A DNA stretch of 64,000 bases from Paraburkholderia domus (GCF_905220705.1 NZ_CAJNAT010000003.1:186001-250000); one strand, 5' to 3'; positions 46,525 to 56,792 are shown, numbered from the stretch's first letter. Made by a program: numbers and translations. The notes: generated by a model not told the origin, from the letters alone.

Positions 46525-48630
46525 CTATCCCCTCGCCTCGCGCATCCGCTCAGTCAGCAGCCGATGCATCAGCGCGATTTCCCCCACTGCGTCCGCCTCC
46601 AGTGATGAGAGCCGGTCTCGCGCAGGCAGATCGCGGCGTATCGGTCGCAACGTCCGATTCAACGCCGCCTCGATGTCGGCATTGGTGGAGGCAATCCACG
46701 CGCCGAGTTGATCGTCCATGCTGCGCCGGTTCGTACTCAAGCGCAGTTGGGTCGCGGTTCCCGCCATTTTTCGCAACACGCTCAGGACCGTCAGCGTCAC
46801 CGTGTCGACCATCGAGTCCTCGAGCTTTTCGAGTCGAATCCGGCCGATTGCTTCCTCCGCATTATTGCTGCCCAATCCAGCGGCTCGACGCAAGCGCTCC
46901 ATGTCCTTCTCGCTTCGTTCGGGTGACGCCAGTGCCGCTCTCAGATACCCGAGGTTAGCCCGCACCGCCTCGTTCAGATAGGCGCGGTAGTCGACCTTCT
47001 CCCGCGTCGGCCACAGATAGAACGTTGCCAGCAGCGCCAATACACAGCCGAGCACATTGTTGCCGAGCCGCGTCAGCGCGTAGGCGAATTCGCTGGCGCC
47101 CGGCGTCGCGAAGTCAGCAACGAGTACAAAGGTCGGCGTCAGGAACAGAACGAACAGGCTGTAACTGACGGGACGCAGCGCCATAGTGGCCACCACCAGT
47201 GGAAACACCGCCAATGAAATGCCGAGTGGCGAATGGATCGCATAGCCGATCGCGGCCGCCAGCACACCCCCGACGATGCTCCCGGCAGCGCGCTCGATAC
47301 TCCGTGGCCAGGTCGCGGCGATGGACGGTTGCAGGATCAGCAGCGTCGCCATGGTTGCCCAGTAGCCGAAAGGAAGTCCGAGCGCCCGTATGACCAGAAA
47401 GCCCGCCGTCGTCGTGACGCCCACACGGGCTGCGTGGCGCAAGCCGACTGACTGAACCGAGAGGTTCGCCTTGAGGGTCGACCACATCCGCGTCAGCAGT
47501 CTGGCTGCACTGTCCGACCACCCAAGCGGCTGGGCATGCGCCGGCGCGAAATCAACCAGTTCGAAGTCGGACTTGAGTGTCACGGGTTCCATCAGCGCGG
47601 ATTCGAGTCGTCTCGCGAGCCGCCGCAAACGAAGCTGCAAGCCAGCGAGACGGTTCCATTGCGCTTCGTTGGTGGCCGCGCCGATTCTTCGCAGAACTTC
47701 GCCCATCCCGGTCAGCAGTCGAGCCGCGCGTCTGACGCGACGTGCGTCTTCCGGGGCTTTTTCACAAGCCCCGGTGACGGCAATCAGATACGCAAAAAGC
47801 GCTTCACTTTCGGTCAGCAGGGCAAGGAGATTGTCGTAGGTTTCCCGGCCTGCCGTTCTCGAATCCGGCACGTTCGCCAGTGCCTTGCGCGAGCGCTCAA
47901 GCGTTGCCCGCGCATCGGCGCGAAATTTCGCGGCATGCGTGGCCCACTGTCCAGGCGCAGCGTGCTGCTCGAGCAGACGCGCGCTGTCGAATGCGATGTC
48001 AGCCAGACGCAGATACACCGCACGCAGCGAAGCGCGGCTCGTGCCGAACGGATGAATGCGCCAGACGGTCAGGCTCAGCACGACGGCAAACAGGCACCCA
48101 GCCAGATAGATGCCGAGAAACGCCGCGCCTTCCCGAAAGTCGCGCATGGGCCGGTCGACCATCACGACGCAGGCTGTAGCCGCGAGAATCGTCACCTGCG
48201 ATGTCGCGGCACCCCAGATCCTGCCGAACGCGCCAAGCGTGGTGAATGCCAGAATGGCGAGCGCCGCGAACACCGTCCCCTCACCTGAAGCGAAGGCGGT
48301 CACGGCACCGCACACGGTCGACAGCAGCGCAAAGCCCATCATCGAGGCGAAGCGCGCGCGATTCGAGCCGGCCGCGTCTGCGAGACAGGTCCAGAAAGCG
48401 CCGATCGCGGCCCATGCGAAGGCCGGGTCGTGCAGCAGATTGCCGAGCACCAGCATGGCGGTGGACGCGCAAGCAGCTCTCAGCCCTTCCGACAGGTTGG
48501 CCTCGCTCGTCGAAAACGACACCATCCATACCGGCCGGCCGCGGTAAATCGCGGTGACGAGCGCATACAGGCTCGCGTACAGGCGGCTCGACCAGCGTGG
48601 CGACGAAGGGTTGGACTTGCGGTTCAACAT
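46525..48630 (-). CDS. FUSC-family efflux protein
   Basis: 701 residues with two blocks of hydrophobic helices (about 55-190 and 400-530), each followed by a long soluble region rich in Arg/Leu helices, the duplicated FUSC/YccS layout of aromatic-acid and fusaric-acid exporters. Landmarks are LRAACASTAMLVLG and GLRHAARVGVTTTAGFL. These usually work with a membrane-fusion protein and an outer-membrane channel, but none is adjacent. Substrate unknown. The start at 48630 lacks a strong ribosome site. Confidence 0.88.
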   Translation of the reverse strand: MLNRKSNPSSPRWSSRLYASLYALVTAIYRGRPVWMVSFSTSEANLSEGLRAACASTAMLVLGNLLHDPAFAWAAIGAFWTCLADAAGSNRARFASMMGFALLSTVCGAVTAFASGEGTVFAALAILAFTTLGAFGRIWGAATSQVTILAATACVVMVDRPMRDFREGAAFLGIYLAGCLFAVVLSLTVWRIHPFGTSRASLRAVYLRLADIAFDSARLLEQHAAPGQWATHAAKFRADARATLERSRKALANVPDSRTAGRETYDNLLALLTESEALFAYLIAVTGACEKAPEDARRVRRAARLLTGMGEVLRRIGAATNEAQWNRLAGLQLRLRRLARRLESALMEPVTLKSDFELVDFAPAHAQPLGWSDSAARLLTRMWSTLKANLSVQSVGLRHAARVGVTTTAGFLVIRALGLPFGYWATMATLLILQPSIAATWPRSIERAAGSIVGGVLAAAIGYAIHSPLGISLAVFPLVVATMALRPVSYSLFVLFLTPTFVLVADFATPGASEFAYALTRLGNNVLGCVLALLATFYLWPTREKVDYRAYLNEAVRANLGYLRAALASPERSEKDMERLRRAAGLGSNNAEEAIGRIRLEKLEDSMVDTVTLTVLSVLRKMAGTATQLRLSTNRRSMDDQLGAWIASTNADIEAALNRTLRPIRRDLPARDRLSSLEADAVGEIALMHRLLTERMREARG

Positions 48631-48863
48631 CCGGACGGTGGGCTCACAAAAACGCGCGTTGGCGCTGCATCAGCGCATTAGTACGCCGACAGCAGGAAAC
48701 CTGCTGCGGCCGCCGAATGATAAGGGTTAACGCTTAGATGTAAAAATGCATTCGGTTCATCCAGTCGATGCGCTGTGTCTATGCGCTGGAACCCCAGGCC
48801 AGACGGGCGCCGTCGGCACTACGCATTGAACAGGACGTGGGATCGGCGAAAACGCCATCCATG

Positions 48864-48903
48864 AAAAAACCGCGTGGCCCTTGCAGGCTCACGCGGTCTT
48901 TTT
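48864..48903 (-). terminator. ppa terminator
   Basis: AAAAAACCGCGTG pairs with CACGCGGTCTTTTT around a 14-base loop. The T-run on the minus strand ends the pyrophosphatase transcript. Confidence 0.85.
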
Positions 48904-48926
48904 ACCAACCAGCGGTGTAACGCAGC

Positions 48927-49454
48927 TTACTTCTTGTAGTTCGCCACGCCTTCGCTGATTTCCTTGTGCGCGGCTTCGATGCCCGCCCAGCCTTCGACCT
49001 TCACCCACTTGCCCTTCTCGAGCGCCTTGTATTGCTCGAAGAAGTGCTTGATCTGGTCCTTCAAGTACGCCGGTACGTCGTCGATCGACTTCAGATCAGC
49101 GGTCATCGGGCAGACCTTGTCGTGCGCGACGGCGACGAGCTTCGCATCGACGCCCGATTCATCGGTCATTTGCAGCATGCCGAGTGCGCGTGCGCGAACC
49201 ACCGAGCCGGCCAGCAGCGGGAACGGCGTGAGCACCAGCACGTCGACCGGGTCGCCGTCGCCCGACAGCGTTTGCGGAATGTAGCCGTAGTTCGCCGGAT
49301 AGCGCATGCCCGTGCCGATGAAACGGTCGACGTGGAGCAGGCCCGTTTCCTTGTCAGCTTCGTACTTCACCGGATCACTTTGCGCCGGGATTTCGATGAT
49401 GACGTTGAAATCTTGCGGAAGGTCTTTGCCTGCGGGGACGTTATTGAAGCTCAT
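48927..49454 (-). CDS. ppa: Inorganic pyrophosphatase, family I
   Basis: 175 residues. It hydrolyses pyrophosphate from biosynthetic reactions. The family signature [12 protein letters not shown] holds the metal-binding Asp residues; [19 protein letters not shown] and [13 protein letters not shown] are also diagnostic. The start at 49454 matches the family N-terminus ([12 protein letters not shown]); the ribosome site GAGAG is modest, and the longer frame to 49499 is not needed. A terminator follows 23 bp past the stop. Confidence 0.97.
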   Translation of the reverse strand: MSFNNVPAGKDLPQDFNVIIEIPAQSDPVKYEADKETGLLHVDRFIGTGMRYPANYGYIPQTLSGDGDPVDVLVLTPFPLLAGSVVRARALGMLQMTDESGVDAKLVAVAHDKVCPMTADLKSIDDVPAYLKDQIKHFFEQYKALEKGKWVKVEGWAGIEAAHKEISEGVANYKK

Positions 49455-49722
49455 GAGCGCTCTCTGATCAGATGGAATTCGGAACACGGCGTGCGACATG
49501 CGGCGCGTGAGCTCGAGCGGCGTGAATCGTGAAACTCGCCAGGACGAGGCGCTGCAGCCGGACAGTGCGGATTACGCCATTATAGCCAATCGGCCGATGG
49601 CACCTCTCGTTGGATCGGCGCGATAATCGTCTGGCGTCGCTCGATTGTGCCTCTCGTTTGTGAACACCACGTATCCGAACCTCGGCTTGAACCTCGGTTG
49701 CGTGACACCTCAAGGAGCCTGC

Positions 49723-51162
49723 ATGGAAGAAGCCCGACACTTCATCAACGGCGAATGGGTTGCCGCATCAGGCGGCGAGACCATCGCGGTGGTCGACCCT
49801 TCGGACGGCCAGCCGTTCACTCAACTGGCCCGCGGCACCGCAGCGGATATCGACGCCGCGGTCCACGCCGCCCGCCGTGCCTTCGAAGGCGCGTGGGGTC
49901 AGGCAAGCGCCGCCGAACGCGGCCGTGTGCTGTACCGGCTCTCGATGCTGGTCGCCGCGCGTCAGGAAGAACTCGCCCAACTGGAAGCCCGCGACACCGG
50001 CAAGCCGCTCAAGCAGGCGCGCGCCGACTCGGCGGCGCTGGCCCGCTATTTCGAGTTTTACGCCGGCGCGGCGGACAAGCTGCACGGCGAAACGCTCCCC
50101 TATCAGGCCGGCTACACGGTGCTGACGATCCGCGAGCCGCACGGCGTAACCGGTCACATCGTGCCGTGGAACTACCCGATGCAGATCTTCGGCCGCAGCG
50201 TCGGCGCGGCGCTCGCCACCGGCAATGCGTGCGTCGTCAAACCGGCGGAAGACGCGTGCCTGTCGGTATTGCGCGTCGCCGAACTGGCGGCCGAGGCAGG
50301 TTTGCCGGCGGGCGCGCTGAATATCGTCACGGGTCTTGGGCATGAAGCGGGCGCGGCCCTTGCGCGTCATCCCGGCATCGACCACATCTCCTTCACCGGC
50401 TCGCCCGAAACCGGCAAGCTCGTGACGCAGATGGCCGCTGAAAACCACGTCCCGGTCACGCTGGAACTGGGCGGCAAATCGCCGCAAATCGTGTTCGCCG
50501 ACGCGGATCTCGACGCAGCGCTGCCGGTGCTGGTGTCGGCGATCGTGCAGAACGCCGGGCAAACCTGCTCGGCGGGCAGTCGCGTGTTGATCGACCGGGC
50601 GATTTACGAGCCACTGCTCGACCGGCTGAGCGGCGCGTTCCACGCGCTGCGGGTCGGACCGTCGCATGCCGATCTCGACTGCGGCCCGCTGATCAGCGCG
50701 AAGCAGCAACAACGCGTGTGGGACTTCCTCTCCGACGCGCAACACGACGGCATCCCGATGGCAGCCCATGGCGAAGTGATCCCCGAGGCGCCGGAAAGCG
50801 GCTTCTACCAAGCGCCCACGCTGCTGCGCGACGTGCCCGCGAACCACCGTCTGGCGCGCGACGAAGTGTTCGGTCCCGTCCTCGCCGCGATGTCGTTTAC
50901 CGACGAAGACGAAGCGCTGTCGCTCGCCAACGGCACACAGTACGGTTTGGTCGCGGGTATCTGGACGCGTGACGGGGCCCGGCAGATGCGCCTCGCGCGG
51001 CGCCTGCGCTCCGGCCAGGTGTTCATCAACAACTACGGCGCGGGCGGCGGTGTCGAATTGCCGTTCGGCGGCGTGAAGCATTCAGGCCATGGACGTGAAA
51101 AGGGTTTCGAAGCGCTGTATGGCTTCACGGTGTTGAAGACGATCGCCATTCGTCACGGTTAG
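49723..51162 (+). CDS. NAD(P)-dependent aldehyde dehydrogenase
   Basis: 479 residues of the ALDH superfamily: cofactor region HIVPWNYPMQIF, Rossmann FTGSPETGKL, catalytic Glu in ELGGKSPQ, catalytic Cys in NAGQTCSAGSRV, and EVFGPVLAAMSF. It converts an aldehyde to the carboxylate. AAGGAG sets the start at 49723. First gene of a likely three-gene operon with an SDR dehydrogenase and an MFS transporter (gaps of 78 and 84 bp), which suggests uptake and stepwise oxidation of an alcohol or sugar-derived compound. The substrate is not readable. Confidence 0.95.
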   Translation: MEEARHFINGEWVAASGGETIAVVDPSDGQPFTQLARGTAADIDAAVHAARRAFEGAWGQASAAERGRVLYRLSMLVAARQEELAQLEARDTGKPLKQARADSAALARYFEFYAGAADKLHGETLPYQAGYTVLTIREPHGVTGHIVPWNYPMQIFGRSVGAALATGNACVVKPAEDACLSVLRVAELAAEAGLPAGALNIVTGLGHEAGAALARHPGIDHISFTGSPETGKLVTQMAAENHVPVTLELGGKSPQIVFADADLDAALPVLVSAIVQNAGQTCSAGSRVLIDRAIYEPLLDRLSGAFHALRVGPSHADLDCGPLISAKQQQRVWDFLSDAQHDGIPMAAHGEVIPEAPESGFYQAPTLLRDVPANHRLARDEVFGPVLAAMSFTDEDEALSLANGTQYGLVAGIWTRDGARQMRLARRLRSGQVFINNYGAGGGVELPFGGVKHSGHGREKGFEALYGFTVLKTIAIRHG

Positions 51163-51240
51163 TCAGGCACTCGCGTTCGCAGCAAACGGAAACACGCGGA
51201 AGCAGGCGTATCACCATCCATAACAAACAGCGGAGACATC

Positions 51241-51999
51241 ATGCGGTTGACAGGTAAAACGGCCATCGTCACGGGTGGCGGCTCGGGTTTCGGCGAAGGC
51301 ATCGCGAAGACCTACGCGCGCGAAGGCGCGAACGTCGTGGTCAACGATCTGAACGGCCCTGCGGCCGAACGTGTAGCGAGCGAAATCGCGCTTGCCGGCG
51401 GCAAGGCAATCGCGGTGGCCGGCAACGTCGCGCAACGCGAGGACTGGCAAAAGCTGCGCGAGGCTGCTCTCGAAGATTTCGGCAGCGTGCAGATCGTCGT
51501 CAACAATGCCGGCACGACGCATCGCAACAAGCCTGTGCTCGACGTGACGGAAGCGGAGTTCGACCGCGTCTACGCGGTGAACGTCAAAAGCATCTATTGG
51601 AGCGTGCAGGAATTCGTGCCGTATTTCCGCCAGCAAGGCGGTGGCGTTTTCATCAATATCGCGTCGACGGCCGGCGTCCGACCACGGCCGGGCCTCGTCT
51701 GGTACAACGGCAGCAAGGGTGCGGTGATCATCGCCAGCAAGTCGCTTGCCGTCGAACTGGGCCCGGACCGCATTCGGGTGAACTGTGTGAACCCGGTGAT
51801 CGGCGAGACGGGACTGTTGTCGGAGTTCATGGGCGTTGAAGATACGCCGGAGAATCGCAAACGCTTTCTGGCCGGCATTCCGCTCGGGCGCTTCTCGACG
51901 CCGCAGGACATCGCGAACGCAGCGCTGTATCTCGCCTCGGACGAGGCGGAGTTCATCACCGGCGTCTGCCTCGAAGTGGACGGCGGGCGCTGCGTGTAA
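51241..51999 (+). CDS. Short-chain dehydrogenase/reductase
   Basis: 252 residues, classical SDR. TGGGSGFGEGIA binds the cofactor, NNAG stabilises the central sheet, and the active site is Ser in NIASTAG plus YNGSK (Tyr-x3-Lys). The C-terminal EFITGVCLEVDGGRCV is typical of glucose/3-oxoacyl-type members. The Asp at the end of beta-2 (VVNDLNG) favours NAD. GGAGA precedes the ATG. It probably oxidises the substrate before or after the adjacent aldehyde dehydrogenase. Confidence 0.94.
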   Translation: MRLTGKTAIVTGGGSGFGEGIAKTYAREGANVVVNDLNGPAAERVASEIALAGGKAIAVAGNVAQREDWQKLREAALEDFGSVQIVVNNAGTTHRNKPVLDVTEAEFDRVYAVNVKSIYWSVQEFVPYFRQQGGGVFINIASTAGVRPRPGLVWYNGSKGAVIIASKSLAVELGPDRIRVNCVNPVIGETGLLSEFMGVEDTPENRKRFLAGIPLGRFSTPQDIANAALYLASDEAEFITGVCLEVDGGRCV

Positions 52000-52083
52000 A
52001 CGCCATGCGAACCAAACCTTCCAGCGCGGCTAGAATCGCGATCGACGGCGGTACTTCATTTCCATAAGAAAAGAGGAGACACC

Positions 52084-53403
52084 ATGGCTAGTCCTGCAGA
52101 TCCGCTCCACCATCCCGGCGCGGGGGCGCCACCTTCCACTTTTGAAGAGGCAACCTATCGCAAGGTCACCTGGCGGCTCGCGCCGTTCCTGATGCTCTGC
52201 TACGTGGTCGCGTATCTCGACCGCGTCAACGTCGGCTTCGCCAAGCTGCAAATGACCACCGATCTCGGCTTGAGCGACGCGGTCTACGGCTTCGGTGCGG
52301 GGATTTTCTTCCTCGGCTATTTCATCTTCGAAGTTCCGAGCAACGTGATCCTGCACAAAGTGGGTGCGCGGGTGTGGATCGCACGGATCATGGTGTCGTG
52401 GGGCGTGATCTCGATGCTGACCATGTTCATCACCACCCCGACCATGTTCTACGTGATGCGCTTCCTGCTCGGCCTCGCCGAAGCAGGCTTCTTCCCCGGC
52501 ATCATTCTGTACCTCACGTACTGGTATCCGTCGCATCGTCGCGGCCGCATGACCACCTTGTTCATGACGGCGATCGCGTTGTCCGGTGTGATCGGCGGCC
52601 CGGTGTCGGGCTACATCCTGAAGAGCTTCAACGGCATGAACGGCTGGCATGGCTGGCAGTGGCTGTTCCTGCTCGAAGGGCTTCCCTCGGTGGTCGTCGG
52701 GATCATGGTGTTTCTGATGCTGGACGACCGTATTTCGAAGGCCAAATGGCTCACCGCGAACGAGAAGGAATTGCTCGAACGTCAGGTATCAGCCGAAGAA
52801 GCCACCAAGCACGACATGCCGATTCGCCAGGTGCTCACGAGCGGCCGCGTGCTAATGCTGAGCCTCACGTACTTCTCGTTCGTGATGGGCCTCTATGGCG
52901 TGAGCTTCTGGCTGCCGACCATCATCAAGGCGACTGGCGTGACGGACTCGTTCATGATCGGCCTGCTGTCCGCCATTCCGTTTGCGGCAGCGGTCGTCGC
53001 GATGGTGTTCGTGTCGCGCAGCGCGGACCGCAAGCGTGAGCGGCGCTGGCATATCGCGTTGCCGGCCTTCGCAGGGGCGATCGGCCTCGTGCTCTCCGTG
53101 GTGTGGGCTCACAACACCGTGCTGGCGATGGCCTCGCTCACGCTCGCGACCATGGGCATCCTGACCACTCTGCCGCTGTTCTGGAGTTTGCCGACGGCGA
53201 TCCTCGCCGGCACGGGTGCGGCAGCCGGCATCGCGATGATCAATTCGATCGGCAATCTCGCGGGCTTTCTCAGTCCGTACGCGGTCGGCTGGTTGAAGCA
53301 GGCGACTGCCGCGAACGACTCCGGCATGTATATGCTGGCGGCGTTTATGATCCTCGGCGGTTTGTTGGCGGTGAGTGTGCCGGCGAAGATGGTCAACAAG
53401 TAG
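52084..53403 (+). CDS. MFS transporter, anion:cation symporter family
   Basis: 439 residues, 12 helices, D-galactonate/phthalate-type ACS family. The opening RLAPFLMLCYVVAYLDRVNVGFAKL and the loop GAGIFFLGYFIFEVPSNVIL are diagnostic. Members take up organic acids with protons. GAGGAGA precedes the ATG. As third gene of the ALDH-SDR operon it likely imports the substrate or a related acid. A strong bidirectional terminator follows. Confidence 0.94.
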   Translation: MASPADPLHHPGAGAPPSTFEEATYRKVTWRLAPFLMLCYVVAYLDRVNVGFAKLQMTTDLGLSDAVYGFGAGIFFLGYFIFEVPSNVILHKVGARVWIARIMVSWGVISMLTMFITTPTMFYVMRFLLGLAEAGFFPGIILYLTYWYPSHRRGRMTTLFMTAIALSGVIGGPVSGYILKSFNGMNGWHGWQWLFLLEGLPSVVVGIMVFLMLDDRISKAKWLTANEKELLERQVSAEEATKHDMPIRQVLTSGRVLMLSLTYFSFVMGLYGVSFWLPTIIKATGVTDSFMIGLLSAIPFAAAVVAMVFVSRSADRKRERRWHIALPAFAGAIGLVLSVVWAHNTVLAMASLTLATMGILTTLPLFWSLPTAILAGTGAAAGIAMINSIGNLAGFLSPYAVGWLKQATAANDSGMYMLAAFMILGGLLAVSVPAKMVNK

Positions 53404-53491
53404 CGCGACTTCCCGGCAATCATCGCGAATGACGTGACGCAGGAACCGCCGTCAAGAATCCTGCGTTACGCGTGACGCGCCACGTTTCAAA

Positions 53492-53533
53492 GAAAAAGCC
53501 CCGGCATCTTCCAACGCTGGGGCTTTTTCTTTT
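53492..53533. terminator. Bidirectional terminator between the MFS and hemY genes
   Basis: AGAAAAAGCCCC pairs with GGGGCTTTTTCT; T-runs follow on both strands, between convergent operons. Confidence 0.88.
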
Positions 53534-53580
53534 GCGTCTACTGCGGCGCGTCTGAACCACACGCCACGGCGATCAATGCA

Positions 53581-54771
53581 TCAAACAATATTCATCGCCA
53601 ACGCACTCTCGCGATAATGCTCGCTCGCCTTGGCGGAATCGCCGATCTGCTCATGCAAACGCGCCAACGCGCGATGCGAACGAATTTTCAGCGTCTCGTT
53701 GTCGGCCAGTTTTAGCGCGCGCTCGAGGAACGATTGCGCCTTGCCCCACAACTGCTGATGCAAGCACAAGCGGCCCAATGCAAACATCAGATCGGCATCC
53801 TCCGGGCGATCCTTCTGCCACCCTTCGGCCTTCTGGATCAACGGCAACGCGTCGCCCCCGGTCGTGTCCGGATAACGGCGCAGCAGACGCGCGTCCCAGT
53901 TCTGTGCCAGCGCTTCTTCGACGATCTTCCGCGCCTCCTGCGGACGATTCAGCGTGACCAGCAGCTCGGCCGCGAGATCTGCGAGACGCGGCGAATGACG
54001 CTCAGTGGCCGACAGCGAATTCCACAACTCCAGCAGCGCATCGGCATTGTGGCGCCGGTCGCGCAGCAGGTTTTCCGCCGCGAGCTGACGCAAACGCACC
54101 GCTACCGCCGGATGGATTGCTTCGCGTTTTTCCAGCGTCTTGACGAGCTTGAGCACTTCGCCCCAGTTCTTCAACTGCTGTTGTGCGCGCAACATGATCT
54201 GCTGCGCGTGAATCCGCCGTGCGCCCTGCGACTGCATTTCGGTGAGCGCGGTGAGCGCGCCGTCCGCGTCGCGGCCATCGGCACGCATGTCGGCGGTGGC
54301 CATCAGGCGTGCATCCTGCCAGTCGGCTTCATCGATCTGGGCGAGCCATTCGTCGCGCCGCGCATATTCATGCATGCGATGCGCCGCGGTGGCTGCGATC
54401 AAACCGGCCGCGCCCTTGTTGTCGCCATTCGTGAGCGAATCTTTCGCGGCTTTTTCAGCGCGCGAGAAACGCCCGGCGTACAGATTGCCGATCGCGTCAC
54501 GCAATGCAGCGTGCGCCTTCGCGACACGCGAGCGCGCGCGATAGGCCGCCACACGCTGCGGCATGCGCCAGATATTGCGCACGATGCGCAGCAGCGCGTA
54601 CAGCAGGATGAACAGCACCACCAGTCCGACCACGAACAGATTCAGCGAGATATCGACGCGATACGGCGGATAGATCAGCAGCACCTGCCCCATGTCGAAG
54701 CGTCCGACCACCGCCAGCACCACCGCGATGGCGAACAACAACGCGAGCCATAGAAGTCCCCGGATTGCCAT
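53581..54771 (-). CDS. hemY: HemY, TPR-type heme-biosynthesis membrane protein
   Basis: 396 residues. Two N-terminal helices (3-23 and 42-65) separated by GQVLLIYPPYRVDISLN, the HemY_N signature, precede TPR-like helical repeats (GRLCLHQQLWGKAQSFLERAL). This HemY is not the Bacillus protoporphyrinogen oxidase; its role in proteobacterial heme synthesis is not fixed. It follows hemDX by 2 bp on the same strand, third gene of hemC-hemDX-hemY. Confidence 0.95.
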   Translation of the reverse strand: MAIRGLLWLALLFAIAVVLAVVGRFDMGQVLLIYPPYRVDISLNLFVVGLVVLFILLYALLRIVRNIWRMPQRVAAYRARSRVAKAHAALRDAIGNLYAGRFSRAEKAAKDSLTNGDNKGAAGLIAATAAHRMHEYARRDEWLAQIDEADWQDARLMATADMRADGRDADGALTALTEMQSQGARRIHAQQIMLRAQQQLKNWGEVLKLVKTLEKREAIHPAVAVRLRQLAAENLLRDRRHNADALLELWNSLSATERHSPRLADLAAELLVTLNRPQEARKIVEEALAQNWDARLLRRYPDTTGGDALPLIQKAEGWQKDRPEDADLMFALGRLCLHQQLWGKAQSFLERALKLADNETLKIRSHRALARLHEQIGDSAKASEHYRESALAMNIV

Positions 54772-54773
54772 GA

Positions 54774-56792
54774 TTAGCCTCGGCTCCGGTATTGATTGAC
54801 GGCTTGCAGGCTGGTGTTCAGATTCGGCAGTTCAACCGCGGCCGAACCTGCATCCACCTGCTTGACCAGATCGATCACAGTCTGTGTTTTCTTCGACGTG
54901 TTGTCGAAATAGCGCGTGAGCGCAGCCTGCGCCGCCTGCAAGTCGGACTTCAGCGTGGTCTGGTTGCGCGAGAGCAGCGCGAGCCGCGCCGACAGCAAAC
55001 GCAGCTTCAGATTCTCGCGCACGAAGTAGCCTTGATCGGGCGTGACGAGCATCGCGTCGGCGTTGTCGATGCGGCGCACCTGCACGAGGCTGGTGAGCTG
55101 CTGGCCAATGCCGGTTGTGACTTCACGCCACCACACTTTCCAGCGCGGCTCGCCGGTGGCCGCGGCCACCTTCGCCGTGTCAGCCCAGGTAGCGGCCTTC
55201 GGCGTGGCGTGGGCAATCGGTGCTTCGCCGGAGAGCGGCAGGCCGTCGACCTGGTCGATCGCGTTGTCGAGCTTGATCGCCATGCCGGTCAGATCCGTGG
55301 ACGGCGCAGCCTTCAGCTTGTCGATGTCTTGTGCGATGGCCTTGCGCACCGTGACTGCCTGCGGGTTATCCGATGCAGCGAGACGCGTGTCCGCGCTTTG
55401 CAGCGCAAACAACGCCAGTTGCGTGTTGCCGGTGAGCTGCAACTGCTGGCTCGCGGCCGACAGCATCTGCCCGACTTCAGCCATCGTCCAGTCGTCGCGA
55501 TTGCGGGCGAGATCGGTGTATTGCTGCTGCAGCGCCTGTTGCGCGGTCTGCGCGTCAGCGAGCTTGCCTTCGAGTTGCGCGACCTGCGCGTCCGATTGAT
55601 GAACCGTGGCCAGCGCCTGATCGGTCTTGACGCGCAACTCGTTGGTCTGCGCGTCGTTGGCTTGCTGGCGTTGCGCGAGTTGCTGCTCAGTGCGCTCCAC
55701 CTTGCGATTGAGCGCATAGCCGCCCACGCCCGCCGCACAAGCGATGATCACGACGACAAACCACAGCAGCGGTCCGCTCGCGCTGCGGCGCTTTTGCGCT
55801 TCGTAGGGCGTGAAGGGTGGATTCGGCGGCAACGCAGTGGTTGCGGCCGGCTGGGGTGAAGCGTTCGTGGATGCGTTCGTTTCAGTCATGCGTGATTTAG
55901 CCGGTGAATGAGCCGGGTTGGACGGTACCGGTTGAACAACAGTCGGGACGGCGGCAAGCAAGGCGCGGGCAATGCGATCATCGCCCGCGCCGGACACCGT
56001 AATGCTATCAAAACCCAATGCCCGCGCGGTCTGCGCGATACGGGGATGCGGCGTGACCAGGTTGGCGTGCTTCAGTTGCGCGATTTCGTCGGCGGTCAGA
56101 TGCTCTTGTGCGAGTTCGTGCAGATTGCGCACGCCTTCCGAACTGGTGAGCAACCAGGCGTGCGGCTCGCCAGCAAGCAGCGCGTGCACGCGCGCCCAGC
56201 CGCCGATGGACGGTTCCGGCACGAGGCGGCGATAGGCCGCGACCGTTTCGACTTCGGCACCGGCCTCGCGCAAGCGGTCGGCAAGCCATTCGCGGCCGCC
56301 GTCGCCGCGCACGATCAGTACGCGCTTGCCTTCGAGACTCGCCGCGCCGAGCGACGTATCAATCGCCGCGAACAAGCCTTCGGAATCGAAGCGCGCCGCA
56401 TCGTCGTCGGCTACCGACGGCGGACTGATGACGTTGTACGCCGGCGCCGTGACGCCGTGGCGCACCAGCGCCTGCACACTGCCCGGCCCGACTACGCCGA
56501 TCGGCAGCGCGTGCGGCCAGATTGCATCGCTCCTGGCAAACGCGTGATCGACCGCATTGGGCGAGACGAACACCACCAGTGCATAGCGTTCCAGAGAAGC
56601 CAGCGCCGTGCGCAACGGTGCGTCGTCGGTAACCGGCGCGATGTCGATCAGCGGAAAGTCGAGCACGGCGATACCCGCCGCCCCGAGTTGCGCGATCAAT
56701 TCGTTCGACTGACCGACCGGTCGTGTAATCACAACCGTGAACGCCGCCTTGCCGACGGATGTGGATGCGTTGCCCGGGATATCGGCCGCCAT
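54774..56792 (-). CDS. hemD: Fused uroporphyrinogen-III synthase / HemX membrane protein
   Basis: 672 residues. Residues 15-270 are HemD (TVVITRPVGQSNELIAQLG; VFVSPNAVDHAF; VLIVRGDGGREWLADRL), which closes hydroxymethylbilane into uroporphyrinogen III. A Thr/Pro linker leads to one transmembrane helix (GPLLWFVVVIIACAAGVGGYA, near 345-365) and a coiled-coil HemX domain in the periplasm. In E. coli these are separate genes. ATG 56792 overlaps the hemC stop as TGATG, implying coupling. The longer frame to 57146 lies over hemC and is not used. Confidence 0.93.
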   Translation of the reverse strand: MAADIPGNASTSVGKAAFTVVITRPVGQSNELIAQLGAAGIAVLDFPLIDIAPVTDDAPLRTALASLERYALVVFVSPNAVDHAFARSDAIWPHALPIGVVGPGSVQALVRHGVTAPAYNVISPPSVADDDAARFDSEGLFAAIDTSLGAASLEGKRVLIVRGDGGREWLADRLREAGAEVETVAAYRRLVPEPSIGGWARVHALLAGEPHAWLLTSSEGVRNLHELAQEHLTADEIAQLKHANLVTPHPRIAQTARALGFDSITVSGAGDDRIARALLAAVPTVVQPVPSNPAHSPAKSRMTETNASTNASPQPAATTALPPNPPFTPYEAQKRRSASGPLLWFVVVIIACAAGVGGYALNRKVERTEQQLAQRQQANDAQTNELRVKTDQALATVHQSDAQVAQLEGKLADAQTAQQALQQQYTDLARNRDDWTMAEVGQMLSAASQQLQLTGNTQLALFALQSADTRLAASDNPQAVTVRKAIAQDIDKLKAAPSTDLTGMAIKLDNAIDQVDGLPLSGEAPIAHATPKAATWADTAKVAAATGEPRWKVWWREVTTGIGQQLTSLVQVRRIDNADAMLVTPDQGYFVRENLKLRLLSARLALLSRNQTTLKSDLQAAQAALTRYFDNTSKKTQTVIDLVKQVDAGSAAVELPNLNTSLQAVNQYRSRG

